Shown: one piece after another, positions 42,345-49,096 of the stretch
How positions within the stretch are numbered: the stretch's first letter is position 1
Layout: each line of letters begins with the position of its first letter
Source: Muribaculaceae bacterium
GTDB lineage: Bacteria > Bacteroidota > Bacteroidia > Bacteroidales > Muribaculaceae
Direction: 5' to 3'
Length of the DNA: 49,096 bases
Assembly (NCBI GenBank): GCA_023663365.1
Contig: JAMPHP010000001.1
Span: 978,062 to 1,027,157 of the forward strand
Program-made: the position numbers and the translations under genes
Notes under the pieces: model-generated
Databases searched by the model: none
What the model was told of the DNA's origin: nothing
The model's input: the letters and a program-made list of their open reading frames with translations, nothing else

Positions 42345-42417
42345 GACTCCGTAGCTCAGTTGGTAGAGCAACTGACTCTTAATCAGTGGGTCGAGAGTTC
42401 GAGCCTCTCCGGGGTCA
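42345..42417 (+). tRNA. tRNA-Lys, anticodon CTT
   Basis: A 73-nt cloverleaf. Acceptor 42345-42351 pairs with 42410-42416, D-arm contains AGCTCAGTTGGTAGAGCA, the anticodon stem ACTGA/TCAGT encloses loop CTCTTAA with CTT at 42378-42380, and the T-loop is GTTCGAGCC. The discriminator is A and CCA is not encoded. Confidence 0.98.
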
Positions 42418-42426
42418 CTAAGAGAT

Positions 42427-42467
42427 AAAATCCTGCAAATCAATAGATTAGATTTGCAGGATTTTTT
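42427..42467 (+). terminator. Terminator after tRNA-Lys
   Basis: A perfect 15-bp stem (42427-42441 with 42451-42465), 9-nt loop and T-run to 42467. Confidence 0.92.
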
Positions 42468-42515
42468 GAATTTGGCTCTTCTCGCTTTTATCAGGCGGCT
42501 TCGCGTCAAAAAAAA

Positions 42516-42588
42516 CGACACAAAAATGTTTCAAATGGTTACATTTGGTTTCAGCTTGTTTGCGCAATTGTTTGCACATTTTGTGTCG
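42516..42588. other. Nested hairpin element in the tRNA-Lys / 42.8-kb gene spacer
   Basis: CGACACAAAAATGT (42516-42529) pairs with ACATTTTGTGTCG (42576-42588) over 13 bp with one bulged A. Inside it CAAATG-GTTA-CATTTG (42532-42547) forms a perfect 6-bp hairpin and TTGCGCAA (42560-42567) is an 8-bp palindrome. No gene, promoter box or U-run explains it. It lies in a 295-bp stretch with no coding frame of note. Confidence 0.55.
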
Positions 42589-42728
42589 GCTATTTTCAAG
42601 GCGAAATTTCGATTCACAAGAGCTCTGATTTGCAAAAATCGGCACAATGTACTCAGGGATTCGATGAAAAAAGCAGGTGGTTAACTATGTTTAACATTCT
42701 ACATAACGATCGAATAAGCTATTTGCCA

Positions 42729-42736
42729 TACCTTTG
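42729..42736 (+). promoter_or_regulatory. -7 element of the secreted-protein gene
   Basis: TACCTTTG matches TAnnTTTG and ends 26 nt before ATG 42763. No -33 TTTG at normal spacing. Confidence 0.5.
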
Positions 42737-42762
42737 CCAAACCACATATCACACAGCACAAT

Positions 42763-43749
42763 ATGAAGAAGTTTGTCATAGCGACACTTGCCGTATTAGT
42801 CTTATTTTTCACTGCGACAGGGGCTGACGGCAGCTTCGTCAACCGTATACCCGAAGCCTTATATCTCGTCGGCACGGTCTCACTGCCCGACGTTGATTCG
42901 GTTTACACGTATATGGGCGAGGAATTCGAGCGCGATGGTGATATGATGATATGCCGCAATGTGACCTTGCACGCCGGCCATGATGGCTATGCCGAATTTA
43001 TCGCGGCCGAGAAGCGAGGGGCGGAAAATTGGAACAGCAATGTTTTTTACACAAAGTCGCACAGGTGGTCTTTTGAGAATACCGTAGTGCAGACCAACGA
43101 GGTCGGGCGTACGACCAACGGGAGTTTGATGACTGTCCTGCCCGGGACTTATGATTTCTTTCTGAGTTTTGCCGGCGATAATCCCGTGCTCACCATAGCC
43201 AAAAGCGGCGCTACCGATGAAGAGATTATGCAGGATATTGCCGCGACGCCTTTTTATGTCGTCGGATTTGTGGCAGGAGAAAATCCGGGCTCGACGGTTT
43301 TCTTTGACCGTAAATTTGAATATGGCGGAGGCCTTTTCCTCCGATGCGAAAAGGTGGATCTTTCGTATGCCTGGGGCGATGGTCTTGCCAATTTCGCCAT
43401 AGTTCAAAATCATGAAGAGGCGACTTGGAGCACAGGTCCTTGCATGACAGCTCCCGAGCGTAACTGGAGCGTTCCCCGGGCTCAGACCATGATTTTGAAA
43501 AGCGACGCAACTACCACGGAGCGCGTGATGACGGTAGCACCGGGTACTTATGATTTCATTTTGGACTACACCTCTTTTACCCCGGTGCTGAATATCGAAA
43601 GGACGAGTCTGTCGACCGGCGCAGCTCAGCCCGAGGCCGGCACGTCCGAGCCCGAATACTACTCACCTTCGGGCTGGCGGCTGTCACCCGAAGCAAGGGG
43701 ACTGGTGATTTGCCGCCGTGGCACATCGGTGAGGCTCGAACTGAAATAA
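42763..43749 (+). CDS. Secreted protein with two similar domains and a sorting-tail-like C-terminus
   Basis: A 328-residue exported protein of unknown function. A signal peptide covers about residues 1-20 (MKKFVIATLAVLVLFFTATG). Two related units follow: the first from LYLVGTVSLPDVDS to VLPGTYDFFLSFAGDNPVLTI, the second from FYVVGFVAGENPGS to VAPGTYDFILDYTSFTPVLNI. They recall the Ig-like or starch-binding repeats of SusE/SusF proteins, which is only a resemblance. The end, YYSPSGWRLSPEARGLVICR to LELK, has the Tyr-x-x-x-Gly-x-x-(L/V) ... Gly-(I/L)-V-I-x-R ... (L/V)-x-(L/V)-K form of type IX sorting tails. The next gene begins 5 nt after its stop. Confidence 0.8.
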   Translation: MKKFVIATLAVLVLFFTATGADGSFVNRIPEALYLVGTVSLPDVDSVYTYMGEEFERDGDMMICRNVTLHAGHDGYAEFIAAEKRGAENWNSNVFYTKSHRWSFENTVVQTNEVGRTTNGSLMTVLPGTYDFFLSFAGDNPVLTIAKSGATDEEIMQDIAATPFYVVGFVAGENPGSTVFFDRKFEYGGGLFLRCEKVDLSYAWGDGLANFAIVQNHEEATWSTGPCMTAPERNWSVPRAQTMILKSDATTTERVMTVAPGTYDFILDYTSFTPVLNIERTSLSTGAAQPEAGTSEPEYYSPSGWRLSPEARGLVICRRGTSVRLELK

Positions 43750-43754
43750 GCACG

Positions 43755-44432
43755 ATGGACCTCTCTCAGGATATAAAATCATTGGGATGCGGCGGGATGT
43801 ACTTCTCAATCCACGTCACCGAAGAGCAGAAAGAATATGCCCGGCGCATCGTCGAGTACTCCATCGCGCATCACCATGTGCCGGATATCTTTGAAGATGA
43901 TCCGGATGGCAAACTCCGTCAATTTGACTTCCGCTACACCGGCAGTCTCGGCGAAGTTGTCTTTGCCGACACCTATCGCCTTCCGCGCCCCACGCGCTCT
44001 TTCGGTGCTGCCGACGGGCAAGATTTCGGCTGCGACTTCCGTCTGCCTTATCAAGGTCACTGCCTGACGATAGACGTCAAGACTATGCACCGCCGGTCGA
44101 ACCGATTCTTCAGGAACTATGTGCTGAATCTGGCCGCACGTCAACTCGAGAAAGAATTCAGCCTGACCGACTTTTATTTCTGCATCAGCCTGCATGAGAG
44201 CGGTGGCACCACTATCGCCACCTTTCTCGGGCTGGTCGACAAACAGCAGATACTCGATGGAAGCATCGGGGACCTCTTCGTCAAGGGCTCGCGCCGCATC
44301 CGGCACGACGGCACCTCTTTTGTCTTTCAGCACGACACTTACGAGGTGATGTTCAAAGATATACTCGCGCCGCCCGTCGACACCCACATAGAGTCGCTGC
44401 CGGGATTTCGCAGCCAGATACTTTGTGGTTGA
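43755..44432 (+). CDS. Uncharacterised protein with probable PD-(D/E)XK nuclease core
   Basis: A 225-residue protein not recognised as a named family. After a helical N-terminus it shows YTGSLGEVVFADTY (Glu67), DGQDFGCDFRL (Asp90, Asp94), then LTIDVKTMHRR (Asp107-Val-Lys109). This E ... D ... D-x-K order is that of PD-(D/E)XK nucleases, as found in restriction and phage-defence proteins. It lies 5 nt after the secreted-protein gene, yet function suits the McrBC locus 1.1 kb downstream better. The start ATG 43755 is chosen because upstream codons overlap the previous gene. Assignment rests on motif reading only. Confidence 0.6.
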   Translation: MDLSQDIKSLGCGGMYFSIHVTEEQKEYARRIVEYSIAHHHVPDIFEDDPDGKLRQFDFRYTGSLGEVVFADTYRLPRPTRSFGAADGQDFGCDFRLPYQGHCLTIDVKTMHRRSNRFFRNYVLNLAARQLEKEFSLTDFYFCISLHESGGTTIATFLGLVDKQQILDGSIGDLFVKGSRRIRHDGTSFVFQHDTYEVMFKDILAPPVDTHIESLPGFRSQILCG

Positions 44433-44461
44433 ATGAGAGCGTAAGAGATTCGCACCAATAT

Positions 44462-44656
44462 TCAAAACCTCACTTTGCCCAGTGGCTTCTTCGGAGGCAT
44501 TTTTGCATATATGGCCCTTGCAAGCTCCTTCTGAGGAAACTGCTCGTAAATGCGTCCAAGCTCGCTCTGGCGGAAGCTCTCACGATATTTTTGCATAAAA
44601 TCGTACACCGTCAGAGGCAATGTGGGTTGAATCTCGGATATTTTTATTAACTTCAC
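44462..44656 (-). pseudogene. Transposase N-terminal fragment
   Basis: A 64-codon frame (GTG start at 44656) reading KLIKISEIQPTLPLTVYDFM and on to QSELGRIYEQFP. It looks like the first part of an insertion-sequence transposase of Bacteroidetes; the family is uncertain. It stops at 44462 where the transposase should continue, and no downstream catalytic part is found in the next 30 bp before the convergent gene. I read it as a degraded IS remnant; a small independent protein is the alternative. Confidence 0.45.
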
Positions 44657-44998
44657 AATGAAATTTTTTTAGGAATACCCCGAATTAACCCATGATGGGC
44701 CTATCGTGGGGTTATTGTAAAGTTACGAAATATCTATGACATTGACAAATAATTAATTGCCTATTTTCTGAATATCCCTAAATAAAAAAATGAACTGTGC
44801 AACAATTCATTGGATTATTTTTGCAAAAGATTCTGTCAAACTTCCGAAAGACCCGGTTCTTATTTTGGGACATTAAGCCCGTTATTTAACACTCTATGAG
44901 GCTATAGTAATTTACCTAAAGACCTCTTTTCACCCACAAAGATAGTCACGGTCTTGACTTTCTTATTCACCGGGTATAAAAAATCCGCGTTTTTTATG
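44657..44998. other. AT-rich non-coding spacer before the HTH-McrBC operon
   Basis: About 340 bases without a credible gene. It is AT-rich and holds a partly palindromic patch around 44675-44715 (CCCAT-G-ATGGG inside AATACCCC ... GGGGTTATT), which might be an end of the degraded insertion sequence. Nothing else is supported. Confidence 0.5.
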
Positions 44999-45006
44999 TA
45001 CCTTTG
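44999..45006 (+). promoter_or_regulatory. -7 element of the HTH-McrBC operon
   Basis: TACCTTTG matches TAnnTTTG and ends 7 nt before ATG 45014, giving an almost leaderless mRNA. No -33 TTTG at normal spacing. Confidence 0.5.
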
Positions 45007-45013
45007 TGCTATT

Positions 45014-45511
45014 ATGGAAATTACTCACAATCAGAATCTGTCGGCAAGGCTTGGCGATACCATTCGCCGCCTGTGGATGGCTCGCGGTTGGTCGCAGGAG
45101 GAAATGGCGTCCAATGGCGGAGTCGGCCGCTGCTACATGAGCGATCAGGAAAACGGCAAGCGAAATCCCTCGCTCGACGTCACAGTGCGCGTCGCCGCAG
45201 GGTTGGGAATTTCACTCGCCGAACTGTTGCGGCAGGCAGAATCTGGAGAATGGGAAATCGACAGTGTAGATGCTCTCAAGCAGTGGTTGACCGAGAATGG
45301 CTACGAGGAGGCAGCAGTGTTTGAAAATCCAGACGATCTCACTACCTTAGTGGGGATTTCCGGTCGCGGATGCCTGGTATATTCCTACTCGAGGATGGTG
45401 TCCCATCTGGTAGCTACGGAAGGGATGAACCCGGAAGAAGCTGTGGAATTTATAGACTACAACATTGTCAGGGCACTTCCCTACACTACATGGGGAAGCA
45501 TGCGCCGGTAA
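45014..45511 (+). CDS. HTH (XRE-type) regulator with an added C-terminal domain
   Basis: A 165-residue protein. Residues about 8-70 form an XRE helix-turn-helix (LGDTIRRLWMARGWSQEEMA, then GVGRCYMSDQENGKRNPSLD). The C-terminal part (about 95-165) contains TLVGISGRGCLVYSYSRMVS and EGMNPEEAVEFIDYNIVRAL, a small domain I have seen at the ends of Bacteroidetes proteins of unknown role. It precedes mcrB by 25 nt and shares its promoter, so it likely controls the restriction genes. Start ATG 45014 follows the -7 box. Confidence 0.8.
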   Translation: MEITHNQNLSARLGDTIRRLWMARGWSQEEMASNGGVGRCYMSDQENGKRNPSLDVTVRVAAGLGISLAELLRQAESGEWEIDSVDALKQWLTENGYEEAAVFENPDDLTTLVGISGRGCLVYSYSRMVSHLVATEGMNPEEAVEFIDYNIVRALPYTTWGSMRR

Positions 45512-45536
45512 TAGTATACGATATTCTTTGCAGACT

Positions 45537-46997
45537 ATGACACACGGAGAATTATATCAGACCGTAATTGCCAAAGCGATTGAATTCGGTTTCTTGCCTA
45601 AAAACACTACTTCCGACACTCGCCAGATCTTCAATCCAAAAGGCGACTCAGTGATAAGGAAGAACCTCACCGAGGAGTCTTTAGAGAAAGGAGGTGCCTA
45701 TTTCGGACTTATACGTCCGGAACAGGAGCTCTCCGGCACATACTATGATTTTTCGTTTGTCGTTTTTCCCGACAAGGACCTAACCTCGCTCATTGTAGGG
45801 CTGGGAGTCGGTTCTAGCGGTTTTCAGAACGACTATCAACTTGCCTCGCAGCCGGGACTGAGACGCCTCTTTGCAAAGCTATATCGCGACTGTGAAACTT
45901 CGTATTTTAAAGACGATTTCAGCGACAATGACACCACCTTCACCAGGCTTCGCAGCAAAGTGCGGACCGACTATTTATCCCTGTTCCCGTCGGTGGAGCA
46001 ATACAAGACATGCATAGTGGCGGCAGAGATAGTCGACATGGTCAAGGAAGGGAACGAGGCAGCGCTTCGCCGTGTCTATGCATGGCTCGCCACATATGCC
46101 CGCGCCCGTGAGGTCGGCACTCAGTCGCAAATGAAAGCTCAGGAGCCGTGGTTGCCGAAGGAGCAGCCGGGTCGCAACGAATTGGAGGAAATACGCGCTC
46201 TGTTGATGTCGCGCCGCTTTGTTGTGCTTCAGGGAGCTCCCGGCACAGGTAAGACTTTCTCCACACAAAGAATAGCATCGGATTTCGACAAGGTTTTTTT
46301 TGACCAGTTTCATGCCGAAACTTCCTACTCCGATTTTATTGGCGGACTGCGACCGGTCACCGATCTTGACCGTGCGGCGGGTTTCGAGATAAAAGACGGT
46401 ATTCTCACTCAGGCTGTGAAATACGCGGCGGGTAACCCGGCGAAAAAGGTTTTGCTTATCATAGATGAAATCAACCGGGCTAACCTTTCAAATGTGCTAG
46501 GGCCAGTCTTCTACCTTTTCGAACCGGGAAGCGGCAGGGTGAATGACAAAGACGGAAAGGCTGCAGATTTCAATATAGATTTGAACGGCAACAAACTGGC
46601 GACCCTCCCCGGAAATCTTTATGTCATAGCCACAATGAACACCGCCGACCGCAGTCTGGCTGTGGTAGATTTCGCACTCCGCCGCCGGTTTGCGTGGTAT
46701 ACATTGAGACCTCATGTGCTATCGGAGAAAGAGCTTGGAGGAAGGACGTTTGACACCGAGTTATTCGCTAAAATCGACGCAATCTTCACCCGCTACGCCA
46801 CCGACACCGAACTCTCCCTCCAGCCGGGCCATTCCTATTTTATCTATGACCATGCCGACAAGTCAGCGCGCCGCGCAAAGGTAGAATATGAGCTGATGCC
46901 GCTCATCAAGGAGTATCTCGCCGAAGGGTATTTGGAGAAGGCACGAACCGAATTCACCGAATTGTTCCTCTCCGAAGGATGCCGCATGTATGAGTGA
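45537..46997 (+). CDS. mcrB: McrB-type AAA+ restriction GTPase
   Basis: A 486-residue motor subunit of a type IV restriction system. The AAA domain has Walker A GAPGTGKT (233-240), Walker B VLLIIDEINRAN (305-316) and the McrB signature ATMNTADRSLAVVDFALRRRF (366-386). The first 200 residues (DSVIRKNLTEESLEKGGAYF, then YYDFSFVVFPDKDL) form a domain not like E. coli McrB, probably the target-recognition part; modified-base specificity is unknown. ATG 45537 is used. Its stop overlaps the mcrC start by 8 bp. Confidence 0.93.
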   Translation: MTHGELYQTVIAKAIEFGFLPKNTTSDTRQIFNPKGDSVIRKNLTEESLEKGGAYFGLIRPEQELSGTYYDFSFVVFPDKDLTSLIVGLGVGSSGFQNDYQLASQPGLRRLFAKLYRDCETSYFKDDFSDNDTTFTRLRSKVRTDYLSLFPSVEQYKTCIVAAEIVDMVKEGNEAALRRVYAWLATYARAREVGTQSQMKAQEPWLPKEQPGRNELEEIRALLMSRRFVVLQGAPGTGKTFSTQRIASDFDKVFFDQFHAETSYSDFIGGLRPVTDLDRAAGFEIKDGILTQAVKYAAGNPAKKVLLIIDEINRANLSNVLGPVFYLFEPGSGRVNDKDGKAADFNIDLNGNKLATLPGNLYVIATMNTADRSLAVVDFALRRRFAWYTLRPHVLSEKELGGRTFDTELFAKIDAIFTRYATDTELSLQPGHSYFIYDHADKSARRAKVEYELMPLIKEYLAEGYLEKARTEFTELFLSEGCRMYE

Positions 46998-48336
46998 AGC
47001 GAAGGGGATATCACTCGGCACGTTGCATACCCTGTCGGTTGCCGTTATTTCCTATGAAAAGATGAAGGGACTGAAATGGCGCGACCGCGAACCGGCGAAA
47101 GTGCTTCAGAACTTCATCGACCGTAACCGCGAGAGTTTCGATTTTCTTGGTATTCACGCCAATATAGCGCAGCGAGACTACCGGCCTGTAGTAGAACTTC
47201 ATACCTCCCAATACGTTGGAGCCGCCCCTCTTTATTCGCCGATGAGCGGCAAACCCGTGGGCGACCTTGAGGTGTCGGGCCGTTTCGGCGAAGATGCCGC
47301 CGACATAGTGGCTTACTTAGGGGACGCTGTGAATCCGGAGTATTCTGCATCGCTCCGATTGACGAGGGAGGGCAAGGTGCTACCCCCGGTCTATCTGGAG
47401 TGCGTCCGCTATTTGCAGCAATATCTGGAAGTACGCCGTTTCCGTTGGCGGAAATTCAAGAATACAATGAGCCGCCGCCGTGAGCCGTCGGGGTCGACCC
47501 TTTGGGGGGAGTATGCGTTGCGAACAGCGGCAGACCCAAGGAGCTGCGGTGTCTTCGTCAACAAGCGCAACGTCCTCACTTGCGACCATCCGGAATGGCG
47601 GCAGCTGAGCTATGTGGCGGAAATCTGTATCCGAATTCTGAAATTGCCGACGGTCCCGGTGCGTTTTAAACACTCACACTCGGCCCTTATGGAGGAGTGT
47701 AGCCGTATATTGCGTGAAGTGGCCACGCAATCGGTAAAGTGTTTCGCCGTCAATATGTCGGATCCGGTGTGCGTAAGGCATCTGAAGACGACGGCCAACA
47801 AAGTGCTTCAGCGCGACAGCACTATGCGTATTGCTTGGAAGATTGACTTCAACGAAGTGTTTGAGCGCTATGTGCAGGACGTTTTTGAAGAGGTCGCGCG
47901 CAGGGCCTCCGGCCGGCTGGCTCGGAATCCGCGCTATCGGGTATGCGGCCGCAATCTGCCGCGGTGGAGCCTGCGTTATCTGGAGCCGGACATGGTCATC
48001 GACCTTGGCGACCGAAGGATTCCCGTCGACGCCAAATACAAGAGTCATCTTTACAATGTAAACCTTGATTCGGACACCGAGACCCTCAAAGACGCTTTCC
48101 GCCACGACATGCATCAGGTGCTGGCATATATGTCATTTTCAGAGTGCGAAAGAAAGGAGGGAGTCCTGGCCTATCCCGCGTCAGACTTCTACTGCCGGCG
48201 ACTTTCCATCTCATCACCCGCCAGTGGAGTGGTCGCCAACCTCCATCTCGTTGGCCTCCCGTTGCAGATGTCGAAGCGTTGCCCCACTGTAGAATCCGTA
48301 TTATCCCTTCTGCGAAAAATAAACTACGAGAGGTAA
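46990..48336 (+). CDS. mcrC: McrC-type nuclease subunit
   Basis: A 448-residue partner of McrB. The N-terminal half is the McrB-contacting region (EPAKVLQNFIDRNRESFDFL, VELHTSQYVGAAPL). The C-terminal PD-(D/E)XK site is LEPDMVIDLGDRRIPVDAKYK, with the catalytic Asp and Asp-Ala-Lys near residues 333-347. McrC stimulates GTP hydrolysis by McrB and cuts DNA with modified cytosines or similar marks. It is translationally coupled to mcrB. Confidence 0.9.
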   Translation: MSEAKGISLGTLHTLSVAVISYEKMKGLKWRDREPAKVLQNFIDRNRESFDFLGIHANIAQRDYRPVVELHTSQYVGAAPLYSPMSGKPVGDLEVSGRFGEDAADIVAYLGDAVNPEYSASLRLTREGKVLPPVYLECVRYLQQYLEVRRFRWRKFKNTMSRRREPSGSTLWGEYALRTAADPRSCGVFVNKRNVLTCDHPEWRQLSYVAEICIRILKLPTVPVRFKHSHSALMEECSRILREVATQSVKCFAVNMSDPVCVRHLKTTANKVLQRDSTMRIAWKIDFNEVFERYVQDVFEEVARRASGRLARNPRYRVCGRNLPRWSLRYLEPDMVIDLGDRRIPVDAKYKSHLYNVNLDSDTETLKDAFRHDMHQVLAYMSFSECERKEGVLAYPASDFYCRRLSISSPASGVVANLHLVGLPLQMSKRCPTVESVLSLLRKINYER

Positions 48337-48424
48337 ACATGAACAGAGGATAGGAGAGTGTTCACATACTTCGGAATAAAGCATGCTGAATCGGTGTCTT
48401 CAGTGTTTTCTATCGCGGCTCCTA

Positions 48425-48703
48425 TTACTCCGCCAGACCGTCGTAGTCCTCTGGAAGTTCGCCTAAGCGGCCATTACGCAAGTTGTCTACAAACTCGAGC
48501 CAAGACTGCTCCTCAACCTTCTTCGGCTCCTGCTCAGCAAATAACTGGTCAATGTCAAAATCCGGATTGATCCATGTTTCACCCCCATTCTCGTCTGCAT
48601 CGCGTGCCATGGCCTCCATCAGTTTTCTGAGTTGCTCAAGATTGTCAATCCTTTGCATGCTATATACTTCCTCAAACATTGGAGTCGTCTCCTCTTCAAG
48701 CAT
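48425..48703 (-). CDS. Small acidic hypothetical protein
   Basis: A 92-residue, strongly acidic protein (for example MLEEETTPMFEEVYSMQR and the end LGELPEDYDGLAE). It has no motif I recognise. ATG 48703 is used; an open frame upstream lacks ATG. Inverted repeats lie just upstream. Its opposite-strand frame is also open but Ser-rich and less plausible. It lies downstream of and antisense to the mcrC end. Confidence 0.55.
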   Translation of the reverse strand: MLEEETTPMFEEVYSMQRIDNLEQLRKLMEAMARDADENGGETWINPDFDIDQLFAEQEPKKVEEQSWLEFVDNLRNGRLGELPEDYDGLAE

Positions 48704-48740
48704 TGCGGTGTCCTCATCATCTGAATTGTCCCAAATTTCA

Positions 48741-48927
48741 TGACCTATAGGTCAATATTCACCGGCGCTGATGATCAAGAAGCTCAGCGCCGGTGGATAT
48801 TTGGATAATTTCTCACGACTCCGCAAGTGTTCTCTTATTATATAGAACACTTGCATAGCTATGAAATTGATGAGGGTATATGCTTCCAGATATTGCGCAA
48901 TTCCTGTAGACTTTATTTAGTATAAAG
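48741..48927. repeat. Cluster of four inverted repeats
   Basis: In 190 bp: a 14-bp perfect palindrome TGACCTATAGGTCA (48741-48754); a 12-bp perfect stem CACCGGCGCTGA / TCAGCGCCGGTG (48760-48771 with 48784-48795); an 11-bp perfect stem GCAAGTGTTCT / AGAACACTTGC (48823-48833 with 48844-48854); and a 6-bp stem CTTTAT / ATAAAG (48911-48916 with 48922-48927). None has a clean U-run. They sit between two minus-strand genes. Confidence 0.8.
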
Positions 48928-48938
48928 CCATGGTGCTG

Positions 48939-49096
48939 TTATCTTCGGTTGAGGAGGGCAGTGAAAGCGGAGAGGATGTTGACTACCGACTCTTTGTCGG
49001 CTACCGGAATGTTGATTGAGGCTTTGCCGGTATCGGGATCTTCTTTGACAATAGCGTCGGCAAGAGCTCTGGCTCCTTGGGGCTCGCGGAGCATGT
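48939..49096 (-). CDS. C-terminal part of a gene cut by the window end
   Basis: A minus-strand open frame ends at TAA 48939-48941. The visible end reads ADAIVKEDPDTGKASINIPV and then DKESVVNILSAFTALLNRR. An in-frame ATG at 49092-49094 exists, but the protein probably continues past the edge. Not recognised. Confidence 0.6.
   Translation of the reverse strand, partial: MLREPQGARALADAIVKEDPDTGKASINIPVADKESVVNILSAFTALLNRR

Noticed and set aside
42345..42417. tRNA-Lys 3' end as a proven attachment site
   Set aside because: No second copy of the tRNA 3' end was found in the window and no integrase gene is present.
44954..44980. An E. coli-like TTGACT ... TATAAA promoter before the HTH gene
   Set aside because: The spacing is short (about 15 nt) and Bacteroidetes use TTTG/TAnnTTTG; a TACCTTTG box is present closer to the start.
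48483..48743. Plus-strand 86-codon Ser-rich frame opposite the acidic protein
   Set aside because: Its composition (Ser/Cys runs) is what an antisense of an acidic Glu/Asp-rich gene gives; the minus-strand protein is more plausible.
48741..48927. Retron non-coding RNA
   Set aside because: Hairpins are present but there is no reverse transcriptase gene in the window.

Overview
The window looks like chromosomal DNA of a gut-type Bacteroidales bacterium, most likely Muribaculaceae or a close relative. The family assignment is an inference. Support comes from the TTTG / TAnnTTTG promoter signature (four near-perfect -33/-7 pairs with 19-20 nt spacing), a complete type IX secretion core (porT-porP-gldK-gldL-gldM-gldN), a DUF4492-cydAB block, a Nudix-type AraR regulator inside an arabinose operon, and FGGY/SSS sugar genes in a Bacteroides-like order.

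Layout. 0.1-2.6 kb: a secreted GH30 glycosidase (-) and a lipoprotein (+) read from overlapping divergent promoters. 2.6-3.8 kb: prfB with a programmed +1 frameshift. 4.0-12.0 kb: a lipid kinase followed by the type IX secretion genes. 12.1-16.3 kb: a minus-strand set with an iron alcohol dehydrogenase, an overlapping tRNA-related operon (gluQ, B3/B4 protein, YciO/Sua5 protein) and a flavin reductase. 16.4-22.6 kb: YitT, DUF4492, cydAB, a YigZ/IMPACT protein and trigger factor. 22.6-29.1 kb: a five-gene minus-strand sugar operon, manA-ROK-xylB-xylA-sugar/H+ symporter. 29.1-31.1 kb: an AbiE-like toxin-antitoxin pair flanked by 79-bp direct repeats. 31.1-38.7 kb: the arabinose operon galM-SSS-araR-araD-araA-araB with a palindromic operator on its promoter. 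38.7-42.2 kb: tex, a class A beta-lactamase and an MmcQ/YjbR protein. 42.3 kb: tRNA-Lys(CTT). 42.5-49.1 kb: an accessory region with a structured intergenic element, a secreted two-repeat protein with a sorting-tail-like C-terminus, a probable PD-(D/E)XK protein, a transposase remnant, an HTH regulator with McrBC, an acidic small protein and a cluster of inverted repeats.

How the parts fit. The sugar genes describe pentose use: xylose enters by the MFS carrier and is processed by XylA and XylB, arabinose is processed by AraA, AraB and AraD, and both would end at D-xylulose 5-phosphate. The type IX machine exports proteins with C-terminal signals; the secreted protein at 42.8 kb may be one of its clients. 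Two separate defence-type loci (AbiE-like and McrBC with a nuclease-like neighbour) look horizontally acquired.

The most unusual signal is the pair of 79-bp repeats around the AbiE-like module. Both copies start exactly at an ATG, and five of their seven differences are synonymous in one frame, which points to a conserved peptide of about 31 residues. A cluster of four inverted repeats at 48.74-48.93 kb and a nested hairpin beside tRNA-Lys are further structures not explained by the genes.
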